A DNA stretch of 64,000 bases. Source: Clostridium thermarum. Its GTDB lineage: Bacteria; Bacillota; Clostridia; Clostridiales; Clostridiaceae. Of this stretch, positions 42,638-53,372 are shown one piece after another (positions within the stretch are counted from its first letter, which is position 1; each line of letters starts with the position of its first letter). Location: NCBI RefSeq assembly GCF_006351925.1, contig NZ_CP040924.1:3291001-3355000 (forward strand), written 5' to 3'. A model generated the notes under the pieces. It did no database searches and was not told where the DNA came from. It worked only from the letters and a program-made list of their open reading frames with translations. The position numbers and the translations under genes are program-made.

Positions 42638-43447
42638 TTATGGTATATTAAGCATTCTTACTATGATTGTTATTGCTATAAAAAGGATGAAAAACAATAT
42701 AGCAATTAAATCATCATAGGTAAGTTTTAATACCTTCATTCTGGTTCTACCTTCTCCCCCTCTGTAACATCTAGCTTCCATAGCCATGGCTAATTCGTCT
42801 GCCCTTCTAAAGGAACTTATAAAAAGCGGTACCAGTAAGGGGATAAGACTTTTTGCCTTTGCCAGTATATTTCCCGAGTCAAAATCAGCTCCTCTTGCCA
42901 TCTGAGCTTTCATAATCTTATCAGTCTCATCCATAAGTGTAGGTATAAATCTTAATGCTATAGTCATCATCATGGCTAATTCATGGGCAGGCACACCAAT
43001 TTTTTTAAAGGGATTTAACAAACGCTCAATACCATCTGTAAGTTCTATTGGTGATGTGGTAAGCGTCAGAATTGATGTTCCTGCTATTAGGAAGATCAGT
43101 CTAAGTGCCATGAAAGCAGCTATTCTTAAACCTTCATCATAGATTTTAATAAACTTCCATACAAAGATCAGTTGTCCATTTCTTGTCATTAACATATTGA
43201 GCAAAGCCGTTATAATCAAAAGAACAAATACTGGCTTTAAACCTTTATATACATAACTTGGAGACAACTTTGCTATAGCAATTACAAAACATATAAATGT
43301 CAAAACAAAGACATATCCACTAAAATTTGTGATAATGAATAAATCTATTATAAAGAGTATAGATAGTATTATTTTAACTCTGGGGTCTAATCTATGTACG
43401 AAGGAATCTCCGGGCACATATTGACCAATTGTTATATTCTTTACCAT
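42638..43447 (-). CDS. ecfT: ECF transporter transmembrane protein EcfT
   Basis: 269 aa with five to six helices; the coupling motifs of EcfT are present: MARGADF (near 186) and AMEARCYRG (near 224), in the latter ARC instead of ARG. With EcfA1 and EcfA2 it forms the energising module that serves several vitamin-binding S proteins. No S-component gene is nearby, as normal for group II systems. Confidence 0.95.
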   Translation of the reverse strand: MVKNITIGQYVPGDSFVHRLDPRVKIILSILFIIDLFIITNFSGYVFVLTFICFVIAIAKLSPSYVYKGLKPVFVLLIITALLNMLMTRNGQLIFVWKFIKIYDEGLRIAAFMALRLIFLIAGTSILTLTTSPIELTDGIERLLNPFKKIGVPAHELAMMMTIALRFIPTLMDETDKIMKAQMARGADFDSGNILAKAKSLIPLLVPLFISSFRRADELAMAMEARCYRGGEGRTRMKVLKLTYDDLIAILFFILFIAITIIVRMLNIP

Positions 43448-43466
43448 GACCTTAACCTTCCTTCCG

Positions 43467-44315
43467 CTACTTAAAAATCTTGGTTAATGCATCTAAGGCT
43501 TGATTAATAGTGAATATTTCTTCAGAAATATCAATGCCTCTGTCTCTTAATTCCCTTATTAGATAGGTTACCTGAGGTACTGCAAGCCCAACGGATTCTA
43601 GAAGCTCTATCTCCTTAAAGACAAGGGAAGGTTTTCCGTCAAGTATTGCCTTTCCTTTATCCATTACAATAATCCTATCTGCTAATTTTGCCACATCTTC
43701 CATACTATGAGATACAAGTATTATGGTCATTCCATATTCATTGTGTAAATTTTTTATTTGCTGTAGAATTTCATCCCTCCCCTTAGGATCCAGTCCTGCT
43801 GTGGGTTCATCCAGTATAAGAACCTTAGGTTCCATTGCCACTACACCTGCAATTGCAACCCTTCTTTTTTGACCTCCACTTAGTTCAAAAGGGGACTTAT
43901 CCTTATACTTTTCATAATTTAAGCCAACAATTTCCATAGCCCTTTTAACCCTGCTTAAAACTTTTTCTCCATCCAGTCCTAATTTTTCAGGGCCAAAGCT
44001 TATATCCTTTTCTATAGTTTCTTCAAATAACTGATATTCCGGGTACTGAAATACCAAACCAACTCTTTTTCTTACATCGCTAAGCTTTACCTTACCATCA
44101 GTTATGCAGGTTCCATCTACCTCAATTCTTCCTGAGGTTGGCTTTAACAATCCATTTAGATGCTGAACTAAAGTAGACTTTCCAGATCCCGTATGGCCTA
44201 TCAGCGCCACAAATTCTCCATTGTTGATTTCTATGTTTACATTATCTAAAGCCTTTTTCTCAAAGGGAGTACCAGGCATATATACATGAGTTAAGTTTTC
44301 TACCTTAATTGACAT
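43467..44315 (-). CDS. ecfA2: ECF transporter ATPase EcfA2
   Basis: 282 aa. Walker [10 protein letters not shown], signature LSGGQKRR, Walker [14 protein letters not shown], switch HSMED. Overlaps the end of ecfA1 by 16 bases. Energises vitamin uptake with EcfA1 and EcfT. Confidence 0.95.
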   Translation of the reverse strand: MSIKVENLTHVYMPGTPFEKKALDNVNIEINNGEFVALIGHTGSGKSTLVQHLNGLLKPTSGRIEVDGTCITDGKVKLSDVRKRVGLVFQYPEYQLFEETIEKDISFGPEKLGLDGEKVLSRVKRAMEIVGLNYEKYKDKSPFELSGGQKRRVAIAGVVAMEPKVLILDEPTAGLDPKGRDEILQQIKNLHNEYGMTIILVSHSMEDVAKLADRIIVMDKGKAILDGKPSLVFKEIELLESVGLAVPQVTYLIRELRDRGIDISEEIFTINQALDALTKIFK

Positions 44316-45145
44316 AATGCATTCACCATCTCACTTATCGTTAATATATCGTTGCTAATATTAATACCTTTTTTACTCAGTTCATAGGCTAGCTCTGTAA
44401 CCTGTGGAACATCAAGTCCAATGCTCTTCATTTCAGGTACCTTGCTGAATACTTCCCTTGGCGTTCCAGTAAGCTTAACTTTACCTTCATCCATAACTAT
44501 AATCCTATCAGCCTCTACTGCTTCTTCCATATAGTGAGTTATAAGAATTATTGTAATTCCTAAGTCTCTGTTCAACTTTGTTATGGTCTTAATAACTTCT
44601 TTTCTTCCTGATGGGTCCAGCATTGCCGTAGGTTCATCTAAAATTATGCATTGCGGCCTCATCGCCAGTATACCTGCTATAGCTACCCTCTGTTTCTGAC
44701 CACCGGATAGCAGATGGGGGGCATGTCGTCTATAATCATACATATTTACTGTTTGTAAACTTTCATCCACTCTTTTCCTGATTTCTTCGCTGGGTATTCC
44801 TAGGTTCTCAGGTCCAAAAGCTACATCTTCTTCTACTATGGTAGCTACCAGTTGGTTATCAGGATTCTGAAATACCATTCCTGCTTTACTTCGTATTTCC
44901 CATAGTAGATCTTGTTGTTGAGTGTCCATTGTATCTACATATACCTTTCCCTCAGTAGGCAAAAGTAAAGCATTCATATGCTTTGCCAGTGTAGATTTAC
45001 CTGAACCGTTATGTCCAAGTATAACAAGAAACTCACCTTTCTTGACCTCAATATTCACTCCGTCAATCGCAACTCTCTCTTCTTTAACCTCATTGCCGGT
45101 ATACTTGAAAACAACATTATCGCATTTTATCATATTATCTAACAT
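44300..45145 (-). CDS. ecfA1: ECF transporter ATPase EcfA1
   Basis: 281 aa. Walker [10 protein letters not shown], signature LSGGQKQR, Walker [15 protein letters not shown] start two codons upstream (45151) would sit only two bases from AAAGGGG; the ATG at 45145 is eight bases away and is preferred. It is separated from rplQ by a terminator and a 14-bp imperfect inverted repeat (45174-45216), so the ecf genes may have their own promoter. Confidence 0.95.
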   Translation of the reverse strand: MLDNMIKCDNVVFKYTGNEVKEERVAIDGVNIEVKKGEFLVILGHNGSGKSTLAKHMNALLLPTEGKVYVDTMDTQQQDLLWEIRSKAGMVFQNPDNQLVATIVEEDVAFGPENLGIPSEEIRKRVDESLQTVNMYDYRRHAPHLLSGGQKQRVAIAGILAMRPQCIILDEPTAMLDPSGRKEVIKTITKLNRDLGITIILITHYMEEAVEADRIIVMDEGKVKLTGTPREVFSKVPEMKSIGLDVPQVTELAYELSKKGINISNDILTISEMVNALCQLR

Positions 45146-45245
45146 GTGCATATCCCCTTTTTATTATATAATCCCCACTAGGAATTAGACTGAACTACTA
45201 TGCAATCTAATTTCTAGTATGGACTATACGCGGTTTAATTATAAT

Positions 45246-45285
45246 AAAACGGGGACTAAGTCAGACATACACTTAATCCCCTTTT
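45246..45285 (-). terminator. terminator after rplQ (end of the alpha operon)
   Basis: On the minus strand AAAAGGGGATTAAGT pairs with ACTTAGTCCCCGTTTT around ten bases, with a following T-rich stretch. Lies five bases after rplQ. Confidence 0.8.
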
Positions 45286-45289
45286 GTCT

Positions 45290-45631
45290 TTAAACCAGCT
45301 CAAGTATAACGACTTCAGCGCCGTCTCCTCTTCTTGGTCCAACTTTATACATTCTAGTATATCCGCCTTTTCTTTCAGCATACTTTGGTGCAACATTATC
45401 AAATAGATTTTTAACAACGTCCTCCTCAGTAATAAAAGAAAGAACTTGTCTTCTTGCATGCAAATCCCCTCTTTTAGCAAGAGTGATCATCTTTTCTGCA
45501 AGAGATCTTGTTTCCTTAGCTCTAGTAACAGTTGTTTCTATTTTACCGTGCTTTAGAAAACTTGTAACTAGATTTCTAAGCATAGCTTTTCTATGGTCTG
45601 TAGGAAGACCTAATTTACGATATCCTGCCAT
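45290..45631 (-). CDS. rplQ: 50S ribosomal protein L17
   Basis: 113 aa, typical [20 protein letters not shown] and the C-terminal [16 protein letters not shown]. Follows rpoA by 12 bases and closes the long S10-spc-alpha transcription unit. Confidence 0.98.
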   Translation of the reverse strand: MAGYRKLGLPTDHRKAMLRNLVTSFLKHGKIETTVTRAKETRSLAEKMITLAKRGDLHARRQVLSFITEEDVVKNLFDNVAPKYAERKGGYTRMYKVGPRRGDGAEVVILELV

Positions 45632-45643
45632 GTCTTTACCTCC

Positions 45644-46591
45644 TTACTCATCGCTTTCTTTTAAACTCAACCCAAGATCACGCAGCTTTTTTTCTACTTC
45701 TTCTAATGATTTTTTACCAAGATTTCTAACCTTCATCATATCTTCCATAGATCTCTCGGATAATTCTTGAACAGTATTTATACCTGCTCTCTTCAGGCAG
45801 TTATAGCTTCTGACAGAAAGATCCAATTCTTCTATTGTCATTTCAAGAACCTTTTCTTTCTTGTCTTCTTCTTTCTCTACCATAATTTCAACATTATTAG
45901 CGTGGTCTGTTAGAGTCATAAATAGTTTGAAATGCTCAATCAATATCTTAGCAGATAAGCTTATGGCTTCATCAGTTTTAATTGTTCCATTAGTCCATAT
46001 TTCTATGGTAAGCTTATCATAGTCTGTAATTTGGCCAACTCTTGTATTATCTACAGTGAAGTTAACTCTCTTTACAGGAGTATATATGGAATCTACCGGA
46101 ATAGTGGATATGCTAAGTTCCTCACTCTTGTTCTTAGTTTGTGATACATATCCTCTTCCCCTGTTAACTGTTATCTCCATATATAATTTTGCGTCATCGT
46201 CAAGGGTGGCGATATGTAAGTCCTTATTTACAATTTCTACATCGCCATCAGTTTTAATATCTCCGCCCTTAACTTCTCCAGGTCCTTTAGCATCAATATA
46301 TATGGTTTTAGGGCCATCTCCAGTCATTTTCAGCGCAAGAGCTTTTATATTAAGTATTAACTCAGGAACATCTTCCTTAACGCCCTGTACTGTTGAAAAC
46401 TCATGTAGTACTCCATCTATTTTTACAGCATTAGCTGCTACACCAGGTAAGGATGAGAGAAGAATTCTTCTCAAAGCATTCCCCAGTGTAATACCGTAAC
46501 CTCTCTCTAGGGGTTCTACTACAAACTTGCCATATGTGCCGTCATCACTAGACTCAACACATTCTATTTTTGGCTTTTCTATCTCTAACAT
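45644..46591 (-). CDS. rpoA: RNA polymerase alpha subunit
   Basis: 315 aa. N-terminal dimerisation domain ([27 protein letters not shown]), flexible linker, C-terminal domain with helix-hairpin-helix ([20 protein letters not shown]) that contacts UP elements. AAGGAGGG lies eight bases before the ATG. A 141-base gap separates it from rpsD; that gap shows only AT-rich sequence and weak inverted repeats. Confidence 0.98.
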   Translation of the reverse strand: MLEIEKPKIECVESSDDGTYGKFVVEPLERGYGITLGNALRRILLSSLPGVAANAVKIDGVLHEFSTVQGVKEDVPELILNIKALALKMTGDGPKTIYIDAKGPGEVKGGDIKTDGDVEIVNKDLHIATLDDDAKLYMEITVNRGRGYVSQTKNKSEELSISTIPVDSIYTPVKRVNFTVDNTRVGQITDYDKLTIEIWTNGTIKTDEAISLSAKILIEHFKLFMTLTDHANNVEIMVEKEEDKKEKVLEMTIEELDLSVRSYNCLKRAGINTVQELSERSMEDMMKVRNLGKKSLEEVEKKLRDLGLSLKESDE

Positions 46592-46732
46592 TCACAAACC
46601 CTCCTTATTAATTAAATGGCAACCTTATTTTGAGGGCAACTGATTCTTTTTTGCCAAGCCTGAATTCTTTACTTAGCTGTGTATATCTCAAACTAAGCCA
46701 TTCAATGTTAATTCGATGTACTGAATTAATTA

Positions 46733-47353
46733 TTACTTGCTGTATAACTCAACAATTAATGTTTCATTAACTGGTACTTGTATATCAGCTCTTGATGGCT
46801 CAGTTATTATCTTACCTTCAAAGTTTTCTGGGTTTCCGCTCAACCAATTTGGCAGAGTTTTTGGATTTTCAGCAAAACCCTTGAATAATTCGCTTTGTCT
46901 GCTTTTTTCTTTTACAGTTATAACATCGTTAACAGAAACTTGGTATGATGGAATATCAACCTTTTTTCCGTTTACAAGGAAATGTCCATGAGTTACAAGC
47001 TGTCTAGCTTCTTTTCTGGAATCTCCATATCCTAATCTGTATACTACGTTATCCAATCTCATTTCAAGAAGTTTTAACAAGTTTTCACCTGTTATTCCTC
47101 TCATTCTATCGGCCTTTTCATAGTAAGTTCTGAATTGACCTTCTAAAATACCGTAAATTCTTCTTGCTTTTTGCTTTTCTCTTAACTGAACTCCATAGTT
47201 AGATAACTTTTTCTTGTTAGCACCATGTTGCCCAGGTGCATAATTTCTTCTATCTATAGCACATTTGCCTGTGTAACATCTATCCCCTTTAAGGAATAAC
47301 TTCATACCTTCTCTTCTGCAAAGTCTGCATACAGCTCCAGTATATCTTGCCAT
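46733..47353 (-). CDS. rpsD: 30S ribosomal protein S4
   Basis: 206 aa with the zinc-binding cysteines C9, C12, C26 and C31 (the C+ form), followed by YAPGQHG and an S4 RNA-binding domain ([20 protein letters not shown]). In Bacillus rpsD is encoded elsewhere; its place inside the alpha operon here fits clostridia. AGGAGGTG precedes the ATG. Confidence 0.98.
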   Translation of the reverse strand: MARYTGAVCRLCRREGMKLFLKGDRCYTGKCAIDRRNYAPGQHGANKKKLSNYGVQLREKQKARRIYGILEGQFRTYYEKADRMRGITGENLLKLLEMRLDNVVYRLGYGDSRKEARQLVTHGHFLVNGKKVDIPSYQVSVNDVITVKEKSRQSELFKGFAENPKTLPNWLSGNPENFEGKIITEPSRADIQVPVNETLIVELYSK

Positions 47354-47380
47354 TAACTACACCTCCTGTTACTTCTACTA

Positions 47381-47776
47381 TTATACTCTTCTTCTTTTTG
47401 GTGGTCTGCATCCATTGTGTGGTATAGGAGTAACATCTTTTATCATTGTTATTTCCAAACCAGCAGCTTGAAGAGATCTTATAGCAGCCTCTCTACCTGC
47501 TCCAGGTCCCTTTACAAATACCTGAACAGTTCTCAAGCCATGTTCCATAGCAGCTTTTGAAGCTGTCTCAGCTGCCATCTGTGCAGCGAAAGGAGTGCTC
47601 TTTCTTGAACCTCTGAAGCCTAGTGCACCGGCACTTGACCAAGAAAGTGCATTTCCAACACTGTCAGTTATTGTTACGATTGAGTTGTTAAAAGTTGATT
47701 TAATATGAGCTGCTCCGTGCTCAACATTTTTTCTTTCTTTTCTTCTTCTAGTCTTCTTTACCTTTTGAGCTGCCAT
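47381..47776 (-). CDS. rpsK: 30S ribosomal protein S11
   Basis: 131 aa; [20 protein letters not shown] and the C-terminal [18 protein letters not shown] are diagnostic. AAGGAGGG site. Follows rpsM by 15 bases. Confidence 0.98.
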   Translation of the reverse strand: MAAQKVKKTRRRKERKNVEHGAAHIKSTFNNSIVTITDSVGNALSWSSAGALGFRGSRKSTPFAAQMAAETASKAAMEHGLRTVQVFVKGPGAGREAAIRSLQAAGLEITMIKDVTPIPHNGCRPPKRRRV

Positions 47777-47791
47777 TATTGTCCCTCCTTA

Positions 47792-48163
47792 CTACTTCTT
47801 TTTCTTACCTGCTATTGTTCTCTTTGGACCTTTTCTTGTTCTAGCATTAGTCTTTGTTCTTTGTCCTCTAACTGGAAGGCCCTTTCTGTGTCTTATACCT
47901 CTGTAGCAGCCTATTTCCATAAGTCTCTTGATATTAAGAGCGATATCTCTTCTAAGGTCACCTTCAACCTTAACGTTCTTGTTCACATAATCTCTTAGCT
48001 TATTAACTTCTTCTTCAGTTAAATCCCTAACTCTTGTATCTGGATTAACACCAGTTTCAGCTAACATCTTTTGAGCAGTTGGTAGTCCTATTCCAAAAAT
48101 ATAAGTTAGTGCTACTTCAACTCTCTTTTCTTTTGGTATATCTACACCAGCAATTCTTGCCAT
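47792..48163 (-). CDS. rpsM: 30S ribosomal protein S13
   Basis: 123 aa; [20 protein letters not shown] at the start and basic tail [20 protein letters not shown]. It is preceded by a 123-base gap with a two-part hairpin (48219-48264) and an AGGAGGTG site. Confidence 0.98.
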   Translation of the reverse strand: MARIAGVDIPKEKRVEVALTYIFGIGLPTAQKMLAETGVNPDTRVRDLTEEEVNKLRDYVNKNVKVEGDLRRDIALNIKRLMEIGCYRGIRHRKGLPVRGQRTKTNARTRKGPKRTIAGKKKK

Positions 48164-48218
48164 TAAAATTTACACCTCCTAGGTTTTATGTCCATAGTTA
48201 AATATAATTTTTATATAA

Positions 48219-48264
48219 AGTTTTGGTAAGTAGTACTTAGACTACTCCAGCCGCCTCCAAAACT
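48219..48264 (-). promoter_or_regulatory. two-part hairpin in the rpmJ-rpsM gap
   Basis: Outer stem AGTTTTGG/CCAAAACT (48219-48226 with 48257-48264) and inner stem AGTAGT/ACTACT (48229-48234 with 48241-48246). There is no T-run, so it is more likely a processing site or translational control element than a terminator. Confidence 0.45.
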
Positions 48265-48286
48265 GAATAAACTTTACAATTTGAAA

Positions 48287-48412
<126 letters not shown>

Positions 48413-48415
48413 TTA

Positions 48416-48634
48416 TCACTTTGCTCTCCAGGTAATTCTCCCTCTCGTCAGATCATATGGAGAAAGTTCCACTGTAACTTTATCACCTGGCAAAATTCTA
48501 ATAAAATTCATTCTTAATTTTCCAGATATATGGCCTAATATCTTATGACCACTTTCTAACTCTACTAAAAACATTGCATTTGGCAAAGCTTCAAGCACAG
48601 TACCTTGCATCTCAATTACATCTTCCTTTGACAT
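48416..48634 (-). CDS. infA: translation initiation factor IF-1
   Basis: 72 aa, single OB-fold: [39 protein letters not shown]. Binds the 30S A site during initiation. AGGAGG lies about twelve bases before the ATG, rather far. It follows the KOW gene by seven bases. Confidence 0.98.
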   Translation of the reverse strand: MSKEDVIEMQGTVLEALPNAMFLVELESGHKILGHISGKLRMNFIRILPGDKVTVELSPYDLTRGRITWRAK

Positions 48635-48641
48635 AAGGTAA

Positions 48642-48923
48642 TCAAACCTCCTTATTTATGTCATTCAACTGCAAATACCTTCTAATAGTTGAATTGCTTA
48701 ACTCATTACCTGATAATATATCTCTCTTTATGTCCTCAGCTATTATATCAGTAAAGCGTAAATGCCTCAACTTTTTTTTCTTGGGTTTATTTTCAGTTCT
48801 TAGCCTTCCATCAACTAATAGTACATAATTATCACTAATCATATCTATTACAATATAATATTTGCCTTCATCTCTTCCTGCTGTTGAAAGAACTACTCTA
48901 CCTAGTACCTCATCCTTTTCCAA
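48642..48923 (-). CDS. KOW-domain RNA-binding protein (L14e-like)
   Basis: 93 aa. A KOW motif ([20 protein letters not shown]) and a basic middle ([13 protein letters not shown]), commonly found between map and infA in clostridia; probably binds ribosomal RNA or another RNA. The reading frame reaches a GTG at 48932, but that GTG is inside GAGGTGA; the TTG at 48923, five bases beyond it, is the better start. Confidence 0.88.
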   Translation of the reverse strand: MEKDEVLGRVVLSTAGRDEGKYYIVIDMISDNYVLLVDGRLRTENKPKKKKLRHLRFTDIIAEDIKRDILSGNELSNSTIRRYLQLNDINKEV

Positions 48924-48970
48924 AGCTTTCACCTCAATGCTTACCCTTTACTATATAACCGATCGTATTA

Positions 48971-49714
48971 TTAAAGTGTTAATATTTCCGGTCCGTTATC
49001 TAGTATGGCAACAGTATTTTCATAGTGCGCAGATAATCCTCCATCCACTGTTACGACTGTCCAGCCATTATCTAATGTTTTTACATGATAACCACCAGTA
49101 TTAACCATCGGCTCAATGGCCAGCACCATACCTGCAGAAAGTTTCGGCCCTCTTCCCGGACTTCCGTAGTTTGGTACATCCGGATCTTCATGCATATTTC
49201 TTCCTATGCCATGACCCACATAATTCCTTACAACTGAGAAACTTTCATTTTCAACAAGCACTTGTATAGCGTGACTTATATCCGTTAGCCTGTTTCCAAC
49301 TAAAGCTTTCTTTACACCCTCAAAAAAGCTTTCTTGAGTAATTTTTATTAATCGATAAGCTTCCTCAGATACTTTGCCTACAGGAATTGTTCTGGCTGCA
49401 TCACCATGATACCCATTGAGACAGGCTCCACAGTCTATACTTACTATATCGCCTTCCTTTAGAACTCTATCATTTGGAATACCATGAATAACTTCATCAT
49501 TCACAGAGGCACATATTGAAGCCGGAAAACCATGATATCCTTTAAAAGAAGGTTTGGCCCCCTGCTTCAATATCATATCTTCTGCTAATCTATCCAACTC
49601 TGCAGTTGTTATACCAGGTTTCACTACCTCTTGTAATTTTGCAAGAGTATTGCTCACTACCTTACCAGCACGCTTCATGTATTCAATTTCATAATTTCTC
49701 TTAATTATAATCAT
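48971..49714 (-). CDS. map: methionine aminopeptidase, type I
   Basis: 247 aa. Metal ligands visible: [17 protein letters not shown] (two Asp), [12 protein letters not shown] (His), AIEPMVN and ENTVAIL (Glu). Removes the initiator methionine. Start overlaps the adk stop (ATGA), so it is coupled to adk. Confidence 0.97.
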   Translation of the reverse strand: MIIIKRNYEIEYMKRAGKVVSNTLAKLQEVVKPGITTAELDRLAEDMILKQGAKPSFKGYHGFPASICASVNDEVIHGIPNDRVLKEGDIVSIDCGACLNGYHGDAARTIPVGKVSEEAYRLIKITQESFFEGVKKALVGNRLTDISHAIQVLVENESFSVVRNYVGHGIGRNMHEDPDVPNYGSPGRGPKLSAGMVLAIEPMVNTGGYHVKTLDNGWTVVTVDGGLSAHYENTVAILDNGPEILTL

Positions 49715-50376
49715 TTATTATACGCGCTCCCCAGAATCCTAGTCATATTTTCAAAGACAGCATTTATCGATTGTGTTCCATCGACTTCTTTCAAAATACC
49801 CATTGACTTATAATAGTCAATTAATGGTCTGGTTTGAGACTGGTATACTTCCAATCGTTCTCTGAGAACTTCTTCAGTATCGTCTTTGCGCTGTATAATA
49901 TCACAACCACATATATCACATTTTCCAGAAGTAAAAGGAGGATTATATCGAATATGATAACTTGCACCACAGGAAATACAACTTCGCCTGCCAGTCATAC
50001 GATCAATTATGAACTCGCTAGGAACTGTTATCAGCAAAACAGCATCTAAGTGTTGTTTTCTTTCTAATAGATATTTATCTAGGGCTTCGGCCTGCCCAAT
50101 AGATCTTGGGAATCCATCTAATAGAAAGCCATCTAAACAATCCTCTTGATTAAGCCTATCTAATAACAAAGCAATTGTAATCTCATCTGGTACTAGATCA
50201 CCATTTTCTATAAAACTTTTTGCTTTTAAGCCTAATTCCGTGTTATTGGATATATTCTTTCTAAATATATCCCCCGTGGATATATGCGGTATAGAATATC
50301 TTAAGCTAATTGATTTAGCTTGGGTTCCCTTGCCTGCTCCCGGAGGCCCCATAAGAACAATTTTCAATTTCTTCAT
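49711..50376 (-). CDS. adk: adenylate kinase
   Basis: 221 aa from the ATG at 50376 (a TTG two codons upstream is possible; neither has a strong Shine-Dalgarno). P-loop [10 protein letters not shown] and a zinc lid (C-x2-C and C-x2-C around residues 128-153: [16 protein letters not shown]). Balances AMP, ADP and ATP. It follows secY by 14 bases. Confidence 0.96.
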   Translation of the reverse strand: MKKLKIVLMGPPGAGKGTQAKSISLRYSIPHISTGDIFRKNISNNTELGLKAKSFIENGDLVPDEITIALLLDRLNQEDCLDGFLLDGFPRSIGQAEALDKYLLERKQHLDAVLLITVPSEFIIDRMTGRRSCISCGASYHIRYNPPFTSGKCDICGCDIIQRKDDTEEVLRERLEVYQSQTRPLIDYYKSMGILKEVDGTQSINAVFENMTRILGSAYNK

Positions 50377-50390
50377 CCCCAAATTTCATA

Positions 50391-51674
50391 CTACTTTAAG
50401 AAACCGTGGTAATGTCTCATTACCAACTGAGATTCTAGGGTTCTTAAAGTCTCCATAGCTACATTTACCATAATCAGTATTGAAGTGCCACCAAAGGATA
50501 TATTAGTAAACTTTGTGTGATTCTGAACCAAAACAGGTGTTATCGCAACTATTGTAGCAAATATACCACCAATTATAGCAACTCTAGTCAATATCTTTGA
50601 GATAAACTTTGCTGTTGGTTTTCCTGGTCTTATGCCTGGTATAAATCCAGAAGATTTATATATATTTTCAGCCATTTCTTCAGGCTTGAAAGTAACTTCT
50701 GCATAGAACCAAGAGAAAAACACAACTAGAAGAGCATAAACTATAGGATATATGAAATTTTTTTCGTTAAATGGACTCCATGTACCATTAATTATTAGCC
50801 TACTTAGCCATGCATTTGGCCAAAACTGTGCGATAGTTTTGGGGAAACTCATAACTGACATAGCAAATATTATAGCAATAACTGCTGTTGATGTCATGTT
50901 AAAAGGAATATGAGAAGATTGTCCTTTGAAGTTCTTATTGCCAACTGTTTTACCAGCATATTGTACAGTAATTCTTCTCTCAGCCATACTCATTGTTATT
51001 ACAGCTATTATCATTATTAAAAGAACTAAAATGAATACTATTACCTGTACAAGGTCAATAGTACCTGCAACCTTTAGTAAATAGATACTTTGAGCTGTTT
51101 GTGGCAGTGAAGAAATTATGTTAATAAATATCAAAAGTGATACTCCATTACCTAATCCCTTTACAGTAATTACGTCACCTAACCACATTAAGAAAGTTGA
51201 TGATGTTGTCAAAGTTAGTATTATCAAAAATACATTTACTGTTGAATGATCAGCTATACCACCATAATTACTGATTAGTATATAAGTAGTATATGCTTGA
51301 ATTATTCCTAACACAAGTGCTGCATTCCTAGTATACTTTTGAATTTTCTTTCTTCCCTCTTCACCTTCTTTAGATAGCTGCTCTAAATAAGGTATAGCTA
51401 CGGTTAGTAGCTGTATTATAATTGATGCGTTTATATAGGGTACTACCCCCATCGCAAATATACTGAAATTTCTTATAGCACCGCCAGAGATTAAATCATA
51501 AAAACCTAGTAAAACATTGTCACTAGTGTTTAAACTACTCTGCAGTATTTCACGATTTATTCCTGGAACCGGTATATGGCTTCCTAGCCTATATACCGCG
51601 ATCAGAAATAGTGTGAATAATATTCGTTTCTTCAGGTCTGGTACCTTGAAGGCATTTTTGAGAGTTGATAACAT
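50391..51674 (-). CDS. secY: protein translocase subunit SecY
   Basis: 427 aa with ten membrane helices; plug region near GGAIRNFSIFAMGVVPYINA, and the conserved GFIPGIRPGKPTAKF in a C-terminal cytoplasmic loop. Forms the secretion channel with SecE and SecG. AGAGGTGAT precedes the ATG, one base after the rplO stop. Confidence 0.98.
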   Translation of the reverse strand: MLSTLKNAFKVPDLKKRILFTLFLIAVYRLGSHIPVPGINREILQSSLNTSDNVLLGFYDLISGGAIRNFSIFAMGVVPYINASIIIQLLTVAIPYLEQLSKEGEEGRKKIQKYTRNAALVLGIIQAYTTYILISNYGGIADHSTVNVFLIILTLTTSSTFLMWLGDVITVKGLGNGVSLLIFINIISSLPQTAQSIYLLKVAGTIDLVQVIVFILVLLIMIIAVITMSMAERRITVQYAGKTVGNKNFKGQSSHIPFNMTSTAVIAIIFAMSVMSFPKTIAQFWPNAWLSRLIINGTWSPFNEKNFIYPIVYALLVVFFSWFYAEVTFKPEEMAENIYKSSGFIPGIRPGKPTAKFISKILTRVAIIGGIFATIVAITPVLVQNHTKFTNISFGGTSILIMVNVAMETLRTLESQLVMRHYHGFLK

Positions 51675-51675
51675 T

Positions 51676-52116
51676 TTAAATCACCTCTGCTTTTCCTCCA
51701 GCGGCTTGAATCTTTTCAGCTGCTGTTTTTGAAAATTTAGTAGCCTTAACCGTTAAACTCTTTTCTAAGTCGCCGTTTCCAAGTATTTTAACCCCGTCAT
51801 ATAACTTGCTTACTAGACCTTTTTCAAGTAGTAATTCTGGTGTTACAACTGCTCCATTTTCAAAAACATTCAATCTATCAATATTTATTACTGCGTATTC
51901 TTTTGCAAATATATTTGTGAACCCTCTCTTAGGAAGTCTTCTGTATAGTGGCATTTGACCACCTTCGAATCCAGGTCTAACTCCACCACCAGTCCTAGCG
52001 TTTTGACCCTTTTCACCCTTACCAGCGTTTCTTCCTAATCCAGAACCAGTTCCTCTGCCAACTCTTTTAGGAGCCTTCTTAGAACCGATTGCTGGCTGCA
52101 ACTCGTGAAGTTTCAT
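51676..52116 (-). CDS. rplO: 50S ribosomal protein L15
   Basis: 146 aa; [36 protein letters not shown]. The frame extends to 52155, but the ATG at 52116 has AGGAGGTG and matches other L15 starts. Its leader carries a duplicated hairpin-plus-Shine-Dalgarno unit (52126-52215). Confidence 0.97.
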   Translation of the reverse strand: MKLHELQPAIGSKKAPKRVGRGTGSGLGRNAGKGEKGQNARTGGGVRPGFEGGQMPLYRRLPKRGFTNIFAKEYAVINIDRLNVFENGAVVTPELLLEKGLVSKLYDGVKILGNGDLEKSLTVKATKFSKTAAEKIQAAGGKAEVI

Positions 52117-52125
52117 ATGATTACA

Positions 52126-52215
52126 CCTCCTGCTATTCTTTGTAGCACGAAACAATTATCAATTGTTTCGCCTCCTGCTATTCTTTGTAGCACGTAAAGA
52201 TTATGTATCCTTACG
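52126..52215 (-). repeat. tandem hairpin/Shine-Dalgarno modules before rplO
   Basis: A 24-base sequence with a spacer and GCAGGAGG occurs at 52126-52149 and, identical, at 52171-52194 (45 bases apart). Each copy is preceded on the mRNA by a small hairpin: 52148-52170 (CGAAACAATT/AATTGTTTCG) and 52193-52215 (CGTAA/TTACG). Only the downstream copy has a start codon. A related module lies before rplF (53916-53950). Confidence 0.85.
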
Positions 52216-52286
52216 CTCTTATTAATAATACGAAATAACGATTTTGGTTTAGTAAATATATACCATTTATAATTTAGAAATTTTTA

Positions 52287-52466
52287 TTAAACTTCTTCTA
52301 CCTTTACAAGATAGTTTACTTTGTTTACCATACCTTTGATCTGAGGAGTGTCCTCATGTTCTACTACGCTACCAATCTTCTTTAGTCCAAGAGCTTTAGC
52401 AGTAGCAATATGTTCTGCTTTTCTGCCTATAAGACTCTTGACAAGTGTTAATCTAAGTTTAGCCAA
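52287..52466 (-). CDS. rpmD: 50S ribosomal protein L30
   Basis: 59 aa read directly: [20 protein letters not shown], ending [16 protein letters not shown] start at 52466 after AGGAGGGAAGAACC. Typical position between rpsE and rplO. Confidence 0.96.
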   Translation of the reverse strand: MAKLRLTLVKSLIGRKAEHIATAKALGLKKIGSVVEHEDTPQIKGMVNKVNYLVKVEEV

Positions 52467-52478
52467 GGTTCTTCCCTC

Positions 52479-52976
52479 CTAACCTAGTATCTCTTCAACG
52501 GTCTTGCCTCTTAGCTTAGCTATTTGTTCAGCTGTTCTAAGTGCTGATAAACCATTGATTGTTGCGTTAACCATATTTCTTGGGTTGTTTGAACCTAAAG
52601 ATTTAGCTCTAACGTCTTTCAATCCAGCCAATTCAAGGACTGCTCTTGCAGGACCACCTGCGATAACTCCGGTACCTTCACCAGCAGGCATAATTAATAC
52701 CTTACCAGTACCGAATATTCCTTCTACTGTATGTGGAACTGTAGTTCCAACTATGGCTACACTTACTAAGTTCTTCTTTGCGTCTTCTATTCCTTTTCTT
52801 ATTGCTTCAGGAATTTCAACTGACTTGCCGATACCAACGCCAACGTGGCCGTTCTCATCGCCTACTACTACAAGGGCACTAAATCTAAAGTTTCTACCAC
52901 CCTTAACAACCTTAGCAACTCTATTTATACTTACGACCTTTTCTTTAAGGTCCAGTGTGCTAGGATCAATTCTCAT
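52479..52976 (-). CDS. rpsE: 30S ribosomal protein S5
   Basis: 165 aa; [40 protein letters not shown]. Contacts the mRNA entry and decoding region. AAGGAGGG precedes the ATG. Confidence 0.98.
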   Translation of the reverse strand: MRIDPSTLDLKEKVVSINRVAKVVKGGRNFRFSALVVVGDENGHVGVGIGKSVEIPEAIRKGIEDAKKNLVSVAIVGTTVPHTVEGIFGTGKVLIMPAGEGTGVIAGGPARAVLELAGLKDVRAKSLGSNNPRNMVNATINGLSALRTAEQIAKLRGKTVEEILG

Positions 52977-52990
52977 TTATTTCCCTCCTT

Positions 52991-53353
52991 CTAGAACTCT
53001 AAGCCTGCTTCTCTTGCTCCTTCAGCAAGTTCTTGAACTCTTCCGTGATAAATATATCCGCCTCGATCAAAAACAACTGACTTTATTCCTTTTTCTAATG
53101 CTCTTTTTGCTACTAATTGACCTACTAGTTTAGCAGCTTCCTTGTTGCTTCCAAGTTCTGCTCCAAAGTCTTTTTCAATTGAAGAAGCAGCAACTAATGT
53201 CTTTTGTGCAACATCGTCAATAATTTGAGCATATATATTTCTTTCACTTCTGAATACGCAAAGTCTTGGTCTTTCAGCTGTACCAGTCACTTTCTTACGT
53301 ACTCTTAAATGACGCTTCTTTCTGGACAAACTTCTGTCTTCCTTATTGTACAT
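52991..53353 (-). CDS. rplR: 50S ribosomal protein L18
   Basis: 120 aa; [20 protein letters not shown], 5S rRNA binding. A TTG is directly before the ATG at 53353, both served by AAGGAGTGA; the ATG is preferred though the spacing allows either. Confidence 0.97.
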   Translation of the reverse strand: MYNKEDRSLSRKKRHLRVRKKVTGTAERPRLCVFRSERNIYAQIIDDVAQKTLVAASSIEKDFGAELGSNKEAAKLVGQLVAKRALEKGIKSVVFDRGGYIYHGRVQELAEGAREAGLEF

Positions 53354-53372
53354 CAAGGTTCACTCCTTTCAA

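Noticed and set aside
45256..45480. 74-codon minus-strand frame overlapping rplQ
   Set aside because: Shifted frame of rplQ; protein looks unlike any family and runs through the terminator.
46056..46499. 147-codon plus-strand frame over rpoA, and similar long antisense frames over ribosomal genes (for example 52504-53133, 55653-56195)
   Set aside because: Created by codon bias of strongly expressed genes on the other strand; no starts with ribosome-binding sites, no recognisable domains.
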